Source of the DNA: Edaphochlamys debaryana
Lineage: Eukaryota; Chlorophyta; Chlorophyceae; Chlamydomonadales
DNA: 64,000 bases
Assembly (NCBI GenBank): GCA_016858145.1
Contig: JAEHOE010000033.1
Span: 682,001-746,000, forward strand
Reading direction: 5' to 3'
Shown here: positions 13,001 to 24,600 of the stretch, one piece after another
How the letters are laid out: each line of letters opens with the position of its first letter
How positions within the stretch are numbered: position 1 is the stretch's first letter
The notes under the pieces: generated by a model
Told to the model about the DNA's origin: nothing
The model's database searches: none
The model's input: the letters and a program-made list of their open reading frames with translations, nothing else
Made by a program: the position numbers and the translations under genes

Positions 13001-15040
13001 GTCGCTGCAGCAACTGCTCCTGAACGGGCGCCAGGCCCAGCCCGCCGGGCGTGAGCATGGCTAGCGTGGCGCTCCGGTCTGCGGGGCAGCGGCCAGGCAG
13101 GCAAGCAAGACAATGCTATCAGAAGTGGGGTTGGCGAGAGGCAGCCTCGGGGAGACACGGCACAGGACGTGGCCACGTGGGTCACAAAGGCAAAGCTGTA
13201 ATGAAGAGCAAGCGGCTTGAATGCGCCCCAACAGGAGGGGGCGTTGTTATGAAGGTGTGGGGCTGCGGGTTGCGGCGGCGGGGGCGGCCCTCACCTATAG
13301 CCCCAGACGCCAACAGGGAGTCCGCGACCGCCACCGCGCCCGGCACAAACGAGGACACGAGCATGTACGGCCAGTCCACCTGTACGGCAGCATCGCGGCG
13401 TGCACATGCGCACGTAACCGGCGTCCGGTTTGTTTAGGAGCGGGGGCGCGGCTTACAGGAATAAGGCCTGTGTACACACCGGGCAAGGGCGATTTTAACA
13501 CCCTGATGACCTGCCCTCTGATGCGGCAAGGTGCGCTCTGCCCTTCGCTCACCGCGATCACCACGGGCAGCGTGCAGGCGCTAAACATTGGCGCAGTGCC
13601 GAGTCCCACCGCCGCGTCTTGCTCAATGCCCGAGGCCGGCCGAGCGAACAGCCTGGGGAGGAGGGGTTTCAAGCCCGGCAGCACTAAGCGTTTGCGAGTT
13701 CACATGGGATGACGAGTGGTATCGCCTGCCCCTCTGCGCCGCAAGACAAGTCCATAAGCGCAGCCTGACCCTCGTCCGTGAGGGGCACCCGCGAGGGCTC
13801 GCTCCACGACCGGTATCCGCCACCGGCGCGACCCCATCACCCCCACCGCTGTCCCATCATCTGCTCTGCCGCCGCCTCCATCCGGGGCGTAAGCGCAGGT
13901 CCAGGGCCGCACCTGTACTCTTCCTCCGGCGCATGCTTGCAGTCCCCAAAGGTCGCACGCGACAGCATGGACACTGTCAAGTTGGGCTCGCCGCCCGGGC
14001 CCGAGCGCATGCCGGGGCCCAGCGGCAGGGCCCACTGCGCGATGTGCGGTAGCTCAGGCAGCTCCGACCTGAAAGAGGTACGGTGGGCGGCGAGCGAGCA
14101 AGCGCGAGGGACCGAAGGCCGGGGAAGCGGAGGGGGAAGGAGTGGTCAGACCCTGCCAGCCAAGCCAGCTAGGGCGAGACAGTGTGCCCAGTGGGATGTG
14201 GTCCGGCGCGGGTGCAACTAGGCGCCTTCGGCCCAGGCCCTTGCTGCTGGCCGCAGCACCTTCCACAGAGCGCTGAACCCTGGGATGCCGTCGTGGCGGA
14301 AGTTGGATCACCCGCTGGCTTGGTTGGTCTGCCCCCCCCAACTTGCCTGGTCATGTTGTCAAATGTGTACTTGGTGTCGTGTGAGATGAGGACGTCCTGC
14401 GGTCAGGACCAGGGAGGCAGGGTCGGGATGCCCGGCGGCAGAGGCAACGTCGTGCCGCTGCAGGCTGTATGACAAAGGGAAGGGTCCGGAGGGGCCCGCT
14501 TGGGGGGCCCGCCAGTTTTGGGTCGAGGCCCAGCGCCTCCTCTTCTCTTGTTCCCGCGTCTCCGTTGGGCCCCTCGGCGCTGTCTTGCCACAGTTCTGTG
14601 CTCGGAAGCCCGGTTAGCCCAAGCTGCTCGCCACGCTGCCCCTCGCCCCTGCCTCGTGCCCTGCCTTGCACTGTCACCCGCCGGCTAGAGTCTGCCGGTT
14701 CCGAAGCTGCCAACCCACCGACGCCCAGGTTCCATCCACCCACCTGCACAGCACAGACTCGCTCGAGGACCAGGCAGGAGTTGGGCGGGAGCAACTCCTG
14801 CCGCAGGACAGGCCGCTGGCAGGTGCTCCCGCCATCGTTGCTCGCCGCACTCGCGACAGCAAGCACGCCAAGCAGGCCCAGAAGTAGTACGGTCGTTGTA
14901 CCGTGTACCCGCTTCCTAACGTGTTGTGAAGTATGCCTCCGTCGTGGGAAGGACGTCCGTGCAAAGGATTCCAGCTGCTGTCGAGAGCGTGCGGGTGGCC
15001 AAACCCAAAGCCGAGCGGGGGCTAAATCCAGCGCCTGCAT
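10043..15040 (-). CDS. GT61-like (DUF563) glycosyltransferase, diverged paralogue
   Basis: The family transfers a sugar in the secretory pathway. Exon 1 (15,040-14,744) codes about 48 residues, then a hydrophobic segment TTTVLLLGLLGVLAVASA, which suits a type II Golgi anchor or a late signal peptide. Later exons match the plus-strand neighbour: FSACTLPVVIA (about 13,560-13,590), ILNLPELLRACEEA (about 12,445-12,490), ANIAAVRSAHVLVAVHG (about 12,150-12,200), VLLQLRPC (about 11,695-11,720), VAYNVEDPAQCSKSELQ (about 11,560-11,610), ARDQHLTLNATQLME (about 10,555-10,600) and the last exon (about 10,220-10,043). Two features are odd. The family motif HGAG is HGEA here. An Ala/Asp/Glu-rich insertion of roughly 110 residues sits between that motif and LQLRPC. 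Three exons of the paralogue are fused into one. The intron starting at 14,346 has a GC donor. The C-terminal exons are the least certain. Confidence 0.7.
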
Positions 15041-15416
15041 GTACAGCTATTTGGTGTTGGCCATGGTGCAGGTGACGGACAAAGTTTCGAGTCGCCGACT
15101 GGCTGGTCGCCGAGTGTGGTCGTCGCCTGAACCAACACGCAAGGTAAAGACAAAGGTATGTAAGAACTACTCAAGTTGGGGGCCTTCGGTTGTGCAGCTT
15201 CGCGAGAGTGGCCCTCATCAGTTGCGCAGCACGATGTGCGGGAGTCTGCAAACAGCGAGTGGTACAGGCCGCGAACGTCACGCGTCTGCATATAATACCC
15301 ACTGGTACTTTCAATTGACTGGCCGCGCTCGCTGTAACGCCGCGTAGCCCGCCAACCCCGATGCCGAACTCCCAAGTTTTGGATGCCGACCTTAACAGCG
15401 CTCTCTCGTGTTGGCA
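15041..15416. promoter_or_regulatory. Shared divergent promoter region of the two GT61-like genes
   Basis: The two glycosyltransferase genes start head to head, with 376 bp between their ATGs. A TATA-like TATAATA lies at 15,291-15,297, about 120 bp before the plus-strand ATG. No clear TATA was seen for the minus-strand gene. The layout suggests joint regulation; that is inference from spacing only. Confidence 0.5.
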
Positions 15417-18400
15417 ATGAAGAGCAGTTGGGTAGCTCTGTTTCTGGTCCCGGCCCTTGTGCTGGCGGTCGGCCCAGCGCTTGACGATTGCGACGAGCCG
15501 CTTCTGGACGCGCCAGACAAATGGCCAGACCCCTGCACTCTACTGAAGAAGGTGAGTGACAGACCGTGCATGGACTGTCGCTTCCCCCACCTGCCCGCCC
15601 TCCCGCTTCTCGACACGGAACGCTTCCGGGTCCCTACGCAAACCTAGGTCTGCGTCGTGGACAACACGCTTGTCTCCTTCGACCCCGCGCTGGACGTGCA
15701 AACGCTCCCGCGCATCGACGGCACGCTGTGAGCGCCGACGGCCGCGGGCAGAGAGATCACTTGGTGTGGGAGTCAGGCCGCACAGGCAAACCTAGGTGCA
15801 GCCGTCCTTTCCCCCCTTAACTGCCTGGAACTCGCGCCTCACCACTTGTGCTTGATCCGCAACCACTAGGTGGAACTTTCCGTCAGGAAAGTCCAATTCT
15901 GACTCATTCCGGGGAACGCGGGCTGCCTACAAGCCATTCCTTCGACGCGCCGCGGCGGCCTTTCTGGAGCCGCCCCCGCTGCGGAACCCTGTGTTCAGCA
16001 AGTGCACCGCGCCTCTGGTGCTAATGGGCGACTGGCACTACAACTGCGGAGAGTGAGGGCCCCGAAGCGGAGTTTGGGGGGGAAGGCAGAGGGTAGTTCA
16101 GCAGCACGGGCGGACGGGTCTCCTCGAGACGTCCAGAGCCCCTCCACGGGTGCCTGGCGTGCGACACTGGTTAGGGAGAGCTGAAGCGACGGGCGACATG
16201 GCATGGGTGCCCGGAGGCTGTCCACGTGATGTCGCCTCGGGACTGGGCCTGCCACTGGGCCCTGCGGGACAGGGGTGGGGTGGGACGGGGTGAGGGAAGA
16301 GCTGCAGAGTGAAGGCACCGTGCGCCTAAGTAGCAGGGCTGCAGCGGCAGAGGCCAAGCGGGCCGCCATGTGAGCCCGCCCCGCCGGCCGCCCCGCAGGT
16401 TCTTTGCGGAGACGCTGAGCATGGTGCACAAAGCCACGCTCGTGAATGGCATGGGTGCGTGGCGGTCTCGGGGGCTGCTGCTTGCGGAAGGCCTGCCCGG
16501 GGGGCCTTGAAAGGGCGGTTGCCCGTTCTACAGGGTCCAGCACGACAGCAGCACGTAGTGGAGCCAGCTTCTTAGTGTTGAGCAGGGCGCCTCTCGTGGG
16601 CCTCCGACTGGTTCACCACTTCTTGTCCACGCTCGCCTTTCCCCGCCACCCGCCAGGCACTGATCTCACGCTTGTGGTGGGCATCCCCGAGAGCCTCACG
16701 CTCACCACCTACCACCGGGTCATGCTCATGCCGTACACCAAGGTGCGGGACGGGGTGCCGTACTCCAAACACGCGAAAGCCGTACCGTACGGTTCTGGCT
16801 CGTGCCACTGCTACTGCCGACAAAGTGCTTTCTGATGTGCTTTCAGTCCGGGCCCAACTGCTTACTTTTCCGTACTGCACGCAGTACGGCATCACGACTG
16901 TGGCGGAGATTGGTACGATGGATCGGCTCGGCCAGCCGGCGGATTGGTCGTCCGAGGGGAAGCACGTCAACTGCTTTGAGCAGGTGCGGCTGAGAGGTGG
17001 CGCACAAACAAGGGGTGCTGCAAAGGGCAAGTGGGTGTGATGTTGACGCGACGAGAAAGCGTGCGCTTTACGCGCGGGTGGTGTCGTTTGACTCAATCTT
17101 ACAGCTCACTGGGCTGGGTTCGCTTCCTCCCCTCGTGTGCTCGCAAACCAGATGGCATTCTGCAAATGGCAGGGCGGCCGTAGCCGCCACGGCACTCCGC
17201 TCGGGGTGGTGGGGGCTCACCTAGTCAAGGTGAGAGGAGAGCGCGGACAGATACATGAGCAGAAGCACTGTCGCCCCTTGCCTGGTCTCTGGCCGCCGCC
17301 ATCGAGGGGGCGACGAGCAGTATGCCCAGCCTGCCACCTAGAGACCCCGCCGCCTACGCCCGCGCCCCACACACCCTCTCTTTGGCTTTGGCTGCGGCAG
17401 GAGCTGACCCTGGGCAGCAGCGTCAAGCCCGGGCCCAAGCCTGCGCCCCTACCGGTGGACCCTCTGGGCTTTGGCGGCTGGCGGCGGGTGCCGGGGTTCG
17501 AGGAGACACACGCACCGCCGCCCCCCCACCACGGTAGGGCGCCTGAGCCTGCGGTGCCAATGGTTGGCGCTGCAGTAGTGATGCTATCAAGCGCTTCGCA
17601 ACTCGCGGGTGACTCCAGCTGCAGAGCGTCGAGGGGCATGAGTGTCTGGCGGGACGCAGCTGCTGCAACCCCTCACGGTTCGCCACCCCGCAAACACGCC
17701 TCAGGCAATCTGGGCCATTCCGAGCAGTTTACCCTGCGTAAGGCGGCGCGGGCCTGGCACGCCGCGGAGCTGGAGGCCGCTCAGCAGCTGGCGGCGGAGG
17801 GGGAGCCGGAGCCGCCTGGGCCCCCCCGGCTGCGGGTGCTGATTGAGAAGCGCGGCGGCATGACGCGGAACATCAAGAACCTGCCGGACCTGCTGCGCGC
17901 GTGCGAGGAGGCAGACAAAGCGGGTGCGCGCGGGTGCTTGCTGCAGTGCTAGCGAGGTGTCCGCGTGCCATGCATGTAGGTGACAGGGCAGAGCCTCCAG
18001 GACTAAGGCGAGTGCTGACTTGGTCTCTGCCTCCCACAGGCTTTGTGCACGGCCCCTTCCGCGGCCTCGTGTGTCGCCCCTACTCCTTCTCCGGGGCCCA
18101 CGCGCGCAGCTCCTCGGCGGTGGACCCAGAGCACTTCAGGTGCGCCGCCGTGAAGCGCGTGCTGTGCGGCGCGCGCTGTGCGGCGCGTGCTGTGCGGGGC
18201 CTGCTGTGCGGCCCGTGCTGGGCATTCGGCAGGAGTTTGTGGCATGAGGCGTGTGCTGTGTGATGCAGAGGGCGCTAAGCATGAGCGACACATGCAGGAG
18301 CGTTTGAGCTGGGGCGCGGGGAGGATTGACGGGTGCCCTTCCATGCGCCCCGCAGGTCCAACATCGCCGCCGTGCGCTCGGCCCATGTGCTCATGGCTTT

Positions 18401-19987
18401 CCACGGCGCAGGAGCGGTGAGCAGGGTCGGGTCTCTGGGTGGGCGGTGGGATGGCCTGCTGGGGCCACAGCGCGAGGCAGACGCACGCGTTGCTGTCTGT
18501 CTTCTTGCCGCCCTTCCAATGAGCGGATGCGGCTGCCGCCACACGGACGCCCATGCCTGCCTCCAACTCCCACCTCGTCATCGGGCCGTTGTCCGTCATC
18601 CCATACAACTGTCGGGCTGCGCCCATCGGCCCTCAACCCGTACCATCGCCCGACCCCTCGCCCGCAGATCAACTCGTTCTTCATGCACCAACACGACGCG
18701 GGGCCCTCTGCGCTGCTGGAGCTGAGGCCCTGCAAGTGAGTGGCGCGCAGGGGCGTGGCGGGGGGCTTTGCTAGGGTCTGGCGCGCGGAAGCCAGCGTGG
18801 CGCGCTGGGGGCGTCCGAGGGTGTGGGATCCCCTTGCTCCAGGGTCTGGCGGGCGAGCATCAGCCGTTGGGCCCAGCAGAGCGTGTGGCTGACGCGGAGC
18901 CCCCCTTTTCCCAACCCCTCAGGCTGGGGTCCAAGTACAGCCGCTGGCCCGATTCGTACGAGCCCGCGCTGCACGAAACCGCGGGCGACGCGGTGCGAGT
19001 GTTTGCGTACAACGTGGAGGACAAGGCACAGTGCCGCCAGTCCGACTACATGGTGGGACAGCCAGTCGGGGGCCATCAGGGGCCACAGTCTGAGACTGGG
19101 ATTGGTTGAGTGGTGTCGCGAGGGTGGGCCTTGGGCGCCCTGCGGCTCCTGCCCTGCCCCAAGCGTCGCAAGACCCGCGCCCCTTTCACCCCGCCCCGCT
19201 CCATGGCTTTTCGCCCCACCCCCATCCGCGCCCCCGCCCCCGTGCGCATACCCTCCCCTGTCCCCAGGCGCTGGTGAAGAACCACACCTTCTCCATCCAC
19301 TACGTCAGCGAGATCCCCTCGGCACATGCGCGGGATCAGCACCTGGAGCTACGGACAGACCAGTTCCTAGAGGTGCGGCGCTCGTGAGCGGCGAACGTGA
19401 CATTACTGGGGATGAGCGGGGGGTGTCATCTCGCACGTGCCCCTCTTCACCCAGCCCCCATGGCAAGAGGCGCATGCCACGCAGATGCCCTGGAAAGTCT
19501 TTCGCGCACGTGGCCCCACTCTTAGCCGACCGCATCGCCCGCCAGGCCCCCTGCCTCACACTCTCGCCCTCCCTTCCACCCTACTATCCCATGTCCTCCC
19601 CCTGTCAGGTCCTCAGACACGTGGCCACCCTCATGGCCGACCGCATCGCCTTCCAGGCCGCCCGCGCCAACGAGACCCTGCACGCCTACGCCATGAGCGA
19701 GAAAGACGGCGGGCTCCAGGTACCGCACGCATGCATGGGAGGGAGTGGGGGCGTAGCCCGGCGGTCAGTCCTGGGCTTGAGCACCCACCTCGTGCCCCTC
19801 GCCTTGTGCCCTGGTCCGCCCGCAGTTCGGTCCGCTGGGCCTGGTGGACTACAAGCACTACTTTGCGGACCGGAAGCGAGCGGCCAAAAAGGCGCGGCGG
19901 GAGGCCAAGAAGAAGGTGGCAACGGCGGCGGGGGTGGCTGGGGCGGACAATGAGGGAGGGGACGAGGGGGACGAGGAGGAGGAGTAG
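15417..19987 (+). CDS. GT61-like (DUF563) glycosyltransferase
   Basis: Sixteen exons join without a frame break into 601 residues: 15417-15551, 15648-15727, 15870-16052, 16399-16454, 16657-16742, 16885-16983, 17152-17229, 17401-17533, 17705-17923, 18040-18139, 18356-18416, 18668-18735, 18923-19052, 19268-19372, 19609-19719, 19826-19987. The N-terminus MKSSWVALFLVPALVLAVGP is a good signal peptide or short anchor, so the protein enters the secretory pathway. The GT61 signature is SAHVLMAFHGAGA at residues 398-410, then FFMHQHD and LLELRP at about 413-431. In the family this motif lies in the nucleotide-sugar binding and catalytic region of enzymes that add xylose, arabinose or GlcNAc to glycans or glycoproteins; the substrate here cannot be told. 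The C-terminus is a Lys/Arg- then Asp/Glu-rich tail. TGTAA lies about 170 nt past the stop. Confidence 0.8.
18138..18232 (+). repeat. Imperfect GC-rich tandem repeat in an intron
   Basis: Four to five degenerate copies of a roughly 16-bp unit (GTGCTGTGCGGCGCGC and variants) fill the first part of the intron after the exon ending at 18,139. It is non-coding in the gene model. Confidence 0.55.
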
Positions 19988-20162
19988 AAAGAGGAGGGGA
20001 AGAGGGAGGGGGAGGAGGCGAGGATTGGGGATGTGGGGGGGGGGGAAGGGGAGAGGAGAGAGTGGCAAGGAGAGAGGGGAAGGGGACGGGGGAGGGGAGC
20101 GGTGAGGGGGCGCTGGGGGCATGGGTGCATGGGGTTGCGTGGAGGCAGCGCCACACGCTGTA
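19944..20162 (+). other. Polypurine tract and poly(A) signal in the 3' UTR
   Basis: From the acidic C-terminal codons to about 20,112 the plus strand is almost pure G and A, with many runs of three or more G, including a run of ten near 20,036-20,045. Such DNA or RNA can form G-quadruplex or triplex structures. The TGTAA poly(A) signal at 20,158-20,162 follows immediately. Confidence 0.6.
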
Positions 20163-21637
20163 AGCCAGGCAAGCCGGCGGGCTCGCTGAGGGCAGGGTGG
20201 CAAGGGCGTGTGAGCCCAATAAACGAACGCCGGATGAGTCTGAGCTCGGGGAATTGGCTAAACACTGTGGGCAGTCATCGCATGTCGGAATGTTCTCTCG
20301 GCTTCGGCTTGTGGCTCTTCCTGACTTGATCAGGGCTCTTTCCTGCGCTGAAGTCGTGTCTCATGTGAGCGAGAATGGAGTGCTTGAAGCGTGCCTTGAG
20401 TGCCAAGTGGAGGAGGAGGAGGACGGACACTTGGGGCGCGCAAGTGAATCCCCCGTAAGTAGCAACGCTACCACGGGGCTTTTGTGGCCAACATTGGTGT
20501 GGGACCAACATTTGCTTCGTGTCTTCTTTCTCTTCCTTCCGCACGGGTATTGATCCCTACCTAGGTAGAACCTTGGCCATTCGGATGCCTGCAGTCTGCC
20601 GAATCGTGTCGGGTGCGCTCTTCTCGTCAACTAGCACCATTGCATTCCCGTTGCATTCGTTGTATTGTGGCAACCACCTCGGGCCGGTGTAGATAAGGGG
20701 ATAGTGCTCGTCATGCTGACAATTTGTTTGACCACAGTGACTGACAGAACAATCTGCAGGACAGGGGAGAAGTGCAGGCGTGCATAGCGGTGGGGGCTAG
20801 AGAGCCAAGTAGGGTGTGTGCACTGTGCAGTGAGGGTGCGCGAGGGTGCGGTGAGGGCCCGGTGGACCCCATGGCTGATCTTACTTCACGATAAGGGATG
20901 AAAGAGGTAGAGCTGTCACTTGGATTGCTTCAAACCGATTGGACTCGCGCGGACTTGAGGCGTAACACGATGGATTCGGTAGTCGTGCACCGAAGTTGGA
21001 CTATTGAGCCCTATGTAGGGGGTTGAAGGGGGGCCTTGGACGGAGTACCGTGGTGTGCTGGCAAGCGCCCTGCGCCCCCGACCCACCCCTGACCCCTACC
21101 CTGACCTGAGGAGCCTACTCCACTGAGGCTGGGCCTGCATAATGAGTTGCCTTTGCTCGCTTCCCAGTAACCGGGACGGCACGTGAGAGGGGCCGTTGAG
21201 AGGTGGTTGCACATGGCGACACGTCCACCCTTGGCCAGGCAACCAGGCGGGGGCTGGCACGAGCCGATGCTGGCGCCAAACCCCGCGTCCCGGCCACGGC
21301 CGGCATGACTGCCCAGCGTGAAGTACCGATCGACACCCGAACTACCCCACAGGCTCCATTCTGCTTACTTGTGCCTTCAGCTCGTGTATATACCTAACTT
21401 AGCCTGTCGCAACGTGCGGAGAAGCTTACCCCTCGACAACCTGCGTACGCAAGGTCGACCTCTCTTGTCCCCAGGGCTGCACAGCTAACCCGCTTATATA
21501 TTCAGCATCGCCACCCTGCTCTGACGCGAGGGGTGCGTAACATCCCGAACTGCAGCGCCATTGGCCCTCACGGACTTGTCGCCTCTGGCCTGGGGTAGAG
21601 CTCTACGCATTCTTTCATCATCTCTGTCACCACGGAC
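20163..21637. other. Spacer with candidate promoter of the SKN1-like gene
   Basis: I see no gene in this stretch. An AT-rich TATA-like element (TTATATATT) lies at 21,494-21,502, about 140 bp before the ATG at 21,638, in otherwise GC-rich DNA. A second AT-rich site, GTGTATATACCT, lies near 21,385. Confidence 0.4.
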
Positions 21638-24600
21638 ATGTTGCCCACACGTCGGAGGGCTATCGTGGGCTGCGCCCTCTTCGTTCTTGGTGAGGAATCG
21701 CGGCGCGCTGAGCACCGTATTTGGACTTCTCGAGTCCTCAGAGCGCTCGGATGGTGCTGTGACACGTCTGCGCCAACGGTCAAGGCATGGGCTCTTCTTC
21801 GCAATGCTGTGGCCGGCCAGCCTGTTCGCTCACTCGCGAGGCCTGCAGAGCTGCAGCGCCGCGAACATCGCTGCGAGCGCGGGGGCGGCGCGCCGTTGTG
21901 CCAGCCCGTCGTGCCTAGCTGCCCTCGGCCCTCCCTTCCACCCCCGCCCTCCCCTTCCCTTCTCTCCCACAGGTGTAGCCGTTACACACGCGTTGGACAA
22001 CTCCAACCATGCGTGCGTCCAGCGGCTTAAAGCGGCGGTGCCCGCTGCGGAGACGGTGTGGATCGACCCGGACACACCGGACACGGCTTGCGGCAACCTG
22101 AAGTGCCGCCAGAATTACACCAGCTGTGGGTGCTGAGTCAAAGGGCCTGGGCATAAGCAAGCAACCTTGCGCGGGCCAGGGGAGTGGGCGGCAACTTTTC
22201 TAGACAAGGAGGTTCAGTTGCGTAGCCGCCAGCGCGGATTGGGATTTCCTAGACCCGAACGGAGACAAACGGTCCGGGACCACGTGCCCTGTTGTTGCTG
22301 GGGCTAAGCGAGCTGTGTGGACAAGGAGAAGGGGTAGTTGCTGCACGGCCAGGGATTGTGCCCCTACTCCCAGGCTCTGGCCAAGCGCTCAGCCCAGCAT
22401 GGCACGTGCCCGGACCTGGGCTCCCAACAACCCTTGGCACCAAGGCACACTGGGCATAGGCCAGCGTTCGGCGCTCGCTTGAAGCTCTTTCCTGCCCCCT
22501 TCCCTGCCGCTGCCGGTGCCATTGCGCAGGCATGGGATTCCAGGGCTTTCCGGATCCCTACGGCGGGCCTTTGCGGGAGCCCCCGCGACCCGAAAACATG
22601 GTGGGGGGGGTGGGGGGTGGGGGGCTCTGGTGCAGGAGCCTGCGGCCGTGGTGCGGCAGCCGGTGACTGCGGTCGTGGCTTGGGCTGGTGCAGGGGCGAA
22701 AGACGGGAAGGACGCACGGTGCTGCCAGCTAGCCTGGAGGAGTTGGTCGCCCCTTCTGTCAGCAAGGAGGAGAAGCCAAAACATGGCTGGGGCTGGGGCT
22801 GGGGCTGGGGCTGGGGCTGGGGCTGGGGCTGGGGCTGGGGCTGGGGCTGGGGCTGGGGCTGGGGCTGGGGACTGCGAAGGGCGGCGCTCAGGGTCAACGA
22901 GGGGCGTCACGGGGCGGCCAGGGGTGTGGCGGGGCTGGCTGGCGGTTCCAGGTCGCAGGGCAGAGCACGGGCGGAGGACCAGCTTTGCCAGGCCCAAACG
23001 TTTGGGGCCGTACACGAAGGCCCGCCGGTCCCAAACGGTTACCACACGGCTGTCACCTGTTGGCCCATGTCTCCGCCCTCTTGCCCTCCCCGCAGCTGCT
23101 TGTCTTCAGCGACGAGTTCAACCACCCCTACCGGGACTTCGGCCCCGGTAAGGACTACAAGTGGCAGGCGCTGGACCTCCTGTACGTCAACGGTGACAAG
23201 GTACGGGCGGTTGACGGTTGATGGTTGGTCTTGCCGGCTAGGGGTCGGCCGACGGTGTGGAGCGTTGGCGGGCACCGTGGGGCGGGACTCGGGAGTGGGG
23301 CGGGGAGAGTGTCAAAGCGTGTTCCAGCTGCACCGCAAGCCTGAACGCATGCGCCCATGCGGCCGTGCTGTCTGCCCGCGAGGCTTACTCCCGTGGGGCG
23401 AGAGGGGGGGATGGGGGCACGGAATGGGGGGTTAAGAGCGTGTACCCTGCTTTCTTCCCCGGACGACCCCACAAGAACTGCGCACCCCGGCTCCCGCCTC
23501 CCCCGCCTCTCCCGCCTCCTCCCAGGCCGGTTTCCGGCAGAAGGCCATCACCATCAGGGACGGCAAGCTGCTCATCACAGCCTCCAGGGAGCCAACCAAG
23601 GTGGGGGGCGGCGGCGGAGCCGATGCCGGCGCGTGGGGGTGCGGCGGGGGTGCAGCGGGGGTGGTGCTGTGGGGTGCCGTGCGGCGGCAGTGAGGTACAG
23701 AGCACCATCCATGCGTGTTGGCGTGTGGAGTTCCGCGGGGTGCCAGTACCCTGGGGTCCCATGTACAGAGCTGTGGAATTGCGTCCATCTTTTGCAGGGG
23801 CTCTGTCCCTGACTCATACTGCTGCTAGTTGGCAGCGCTGTCTCCCTTATGTACACAGAGCGCGGTGCTGGGTTGGGCTAGCTGGGGCGGCGTCCGAATT
23901 CCACCCCCGCACCTCTCCCACACGACCCCCAGGCGCCCTTCTCGGCGCACTGGGGCGACCAGCTGTCCCTGGAGGTGCCCTACACCAGCGGCTTCCTGCA
24001 GGGCTGGAACAAGTTCTGCTACACAGGTGTGTGAGGGGACGTACGGAGCACTCGGGGGCGGACGAGGTCCCTGACGGGGGGGGGACCCCAAGCTGGGACC
24101 CCACGGTGGGACCCCGTGCCCTTTCCACCCCGCCGGCCCTTGCAACCGACGTCCCCCGCCCAAGCCTCTCCCCTACGCTTCCCACCCACCCCCCTCCCCG
24201 CCCAGGCGGCTACCTGGAGATCCGCGTCAAGATGCCAGGGGACGACCAGAAGGGCGGCTTCTGGCCCGCGCTGTTCACGCTGGGGAACCTGGGCCGCGCG
24301 GGGTACCTGCGCTCCACGGAGGGTGAGCTGGGAGGGGTCCGAGGCTGCCTGCACAGAAGGCCCCGAGCTCAAGACCCCACGTGCTCGTCTCGGGTTTCCG
24401 CCCTCAACTCGCTCATCAGCACGATGCCACCTCCCCTCGGTTTGCTCCCACCCCATCCACACCCCGTCCCCACCTGCGCCCCTGTTTCCTTGCGCTTCCG
24501 CATGCCATGCCCCGCGATCCTGCTCACCTGCCACCCCCATCCACCCTCAGCTTCAAACACCCCCATCCACCCTGCTTTTCCCGTCCCCCGACCGCGCAGG

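Noticed and set aside
22785..22870. The GGGGCT array as a coding Gly-Leu/Gly-Ala repeat of the SKN1-like protein
   Set aside because: It sits in a gap without fitting splice sites, and no SKN1 protein I know has such a repeat between its N-terminus and LVFSDEFN.
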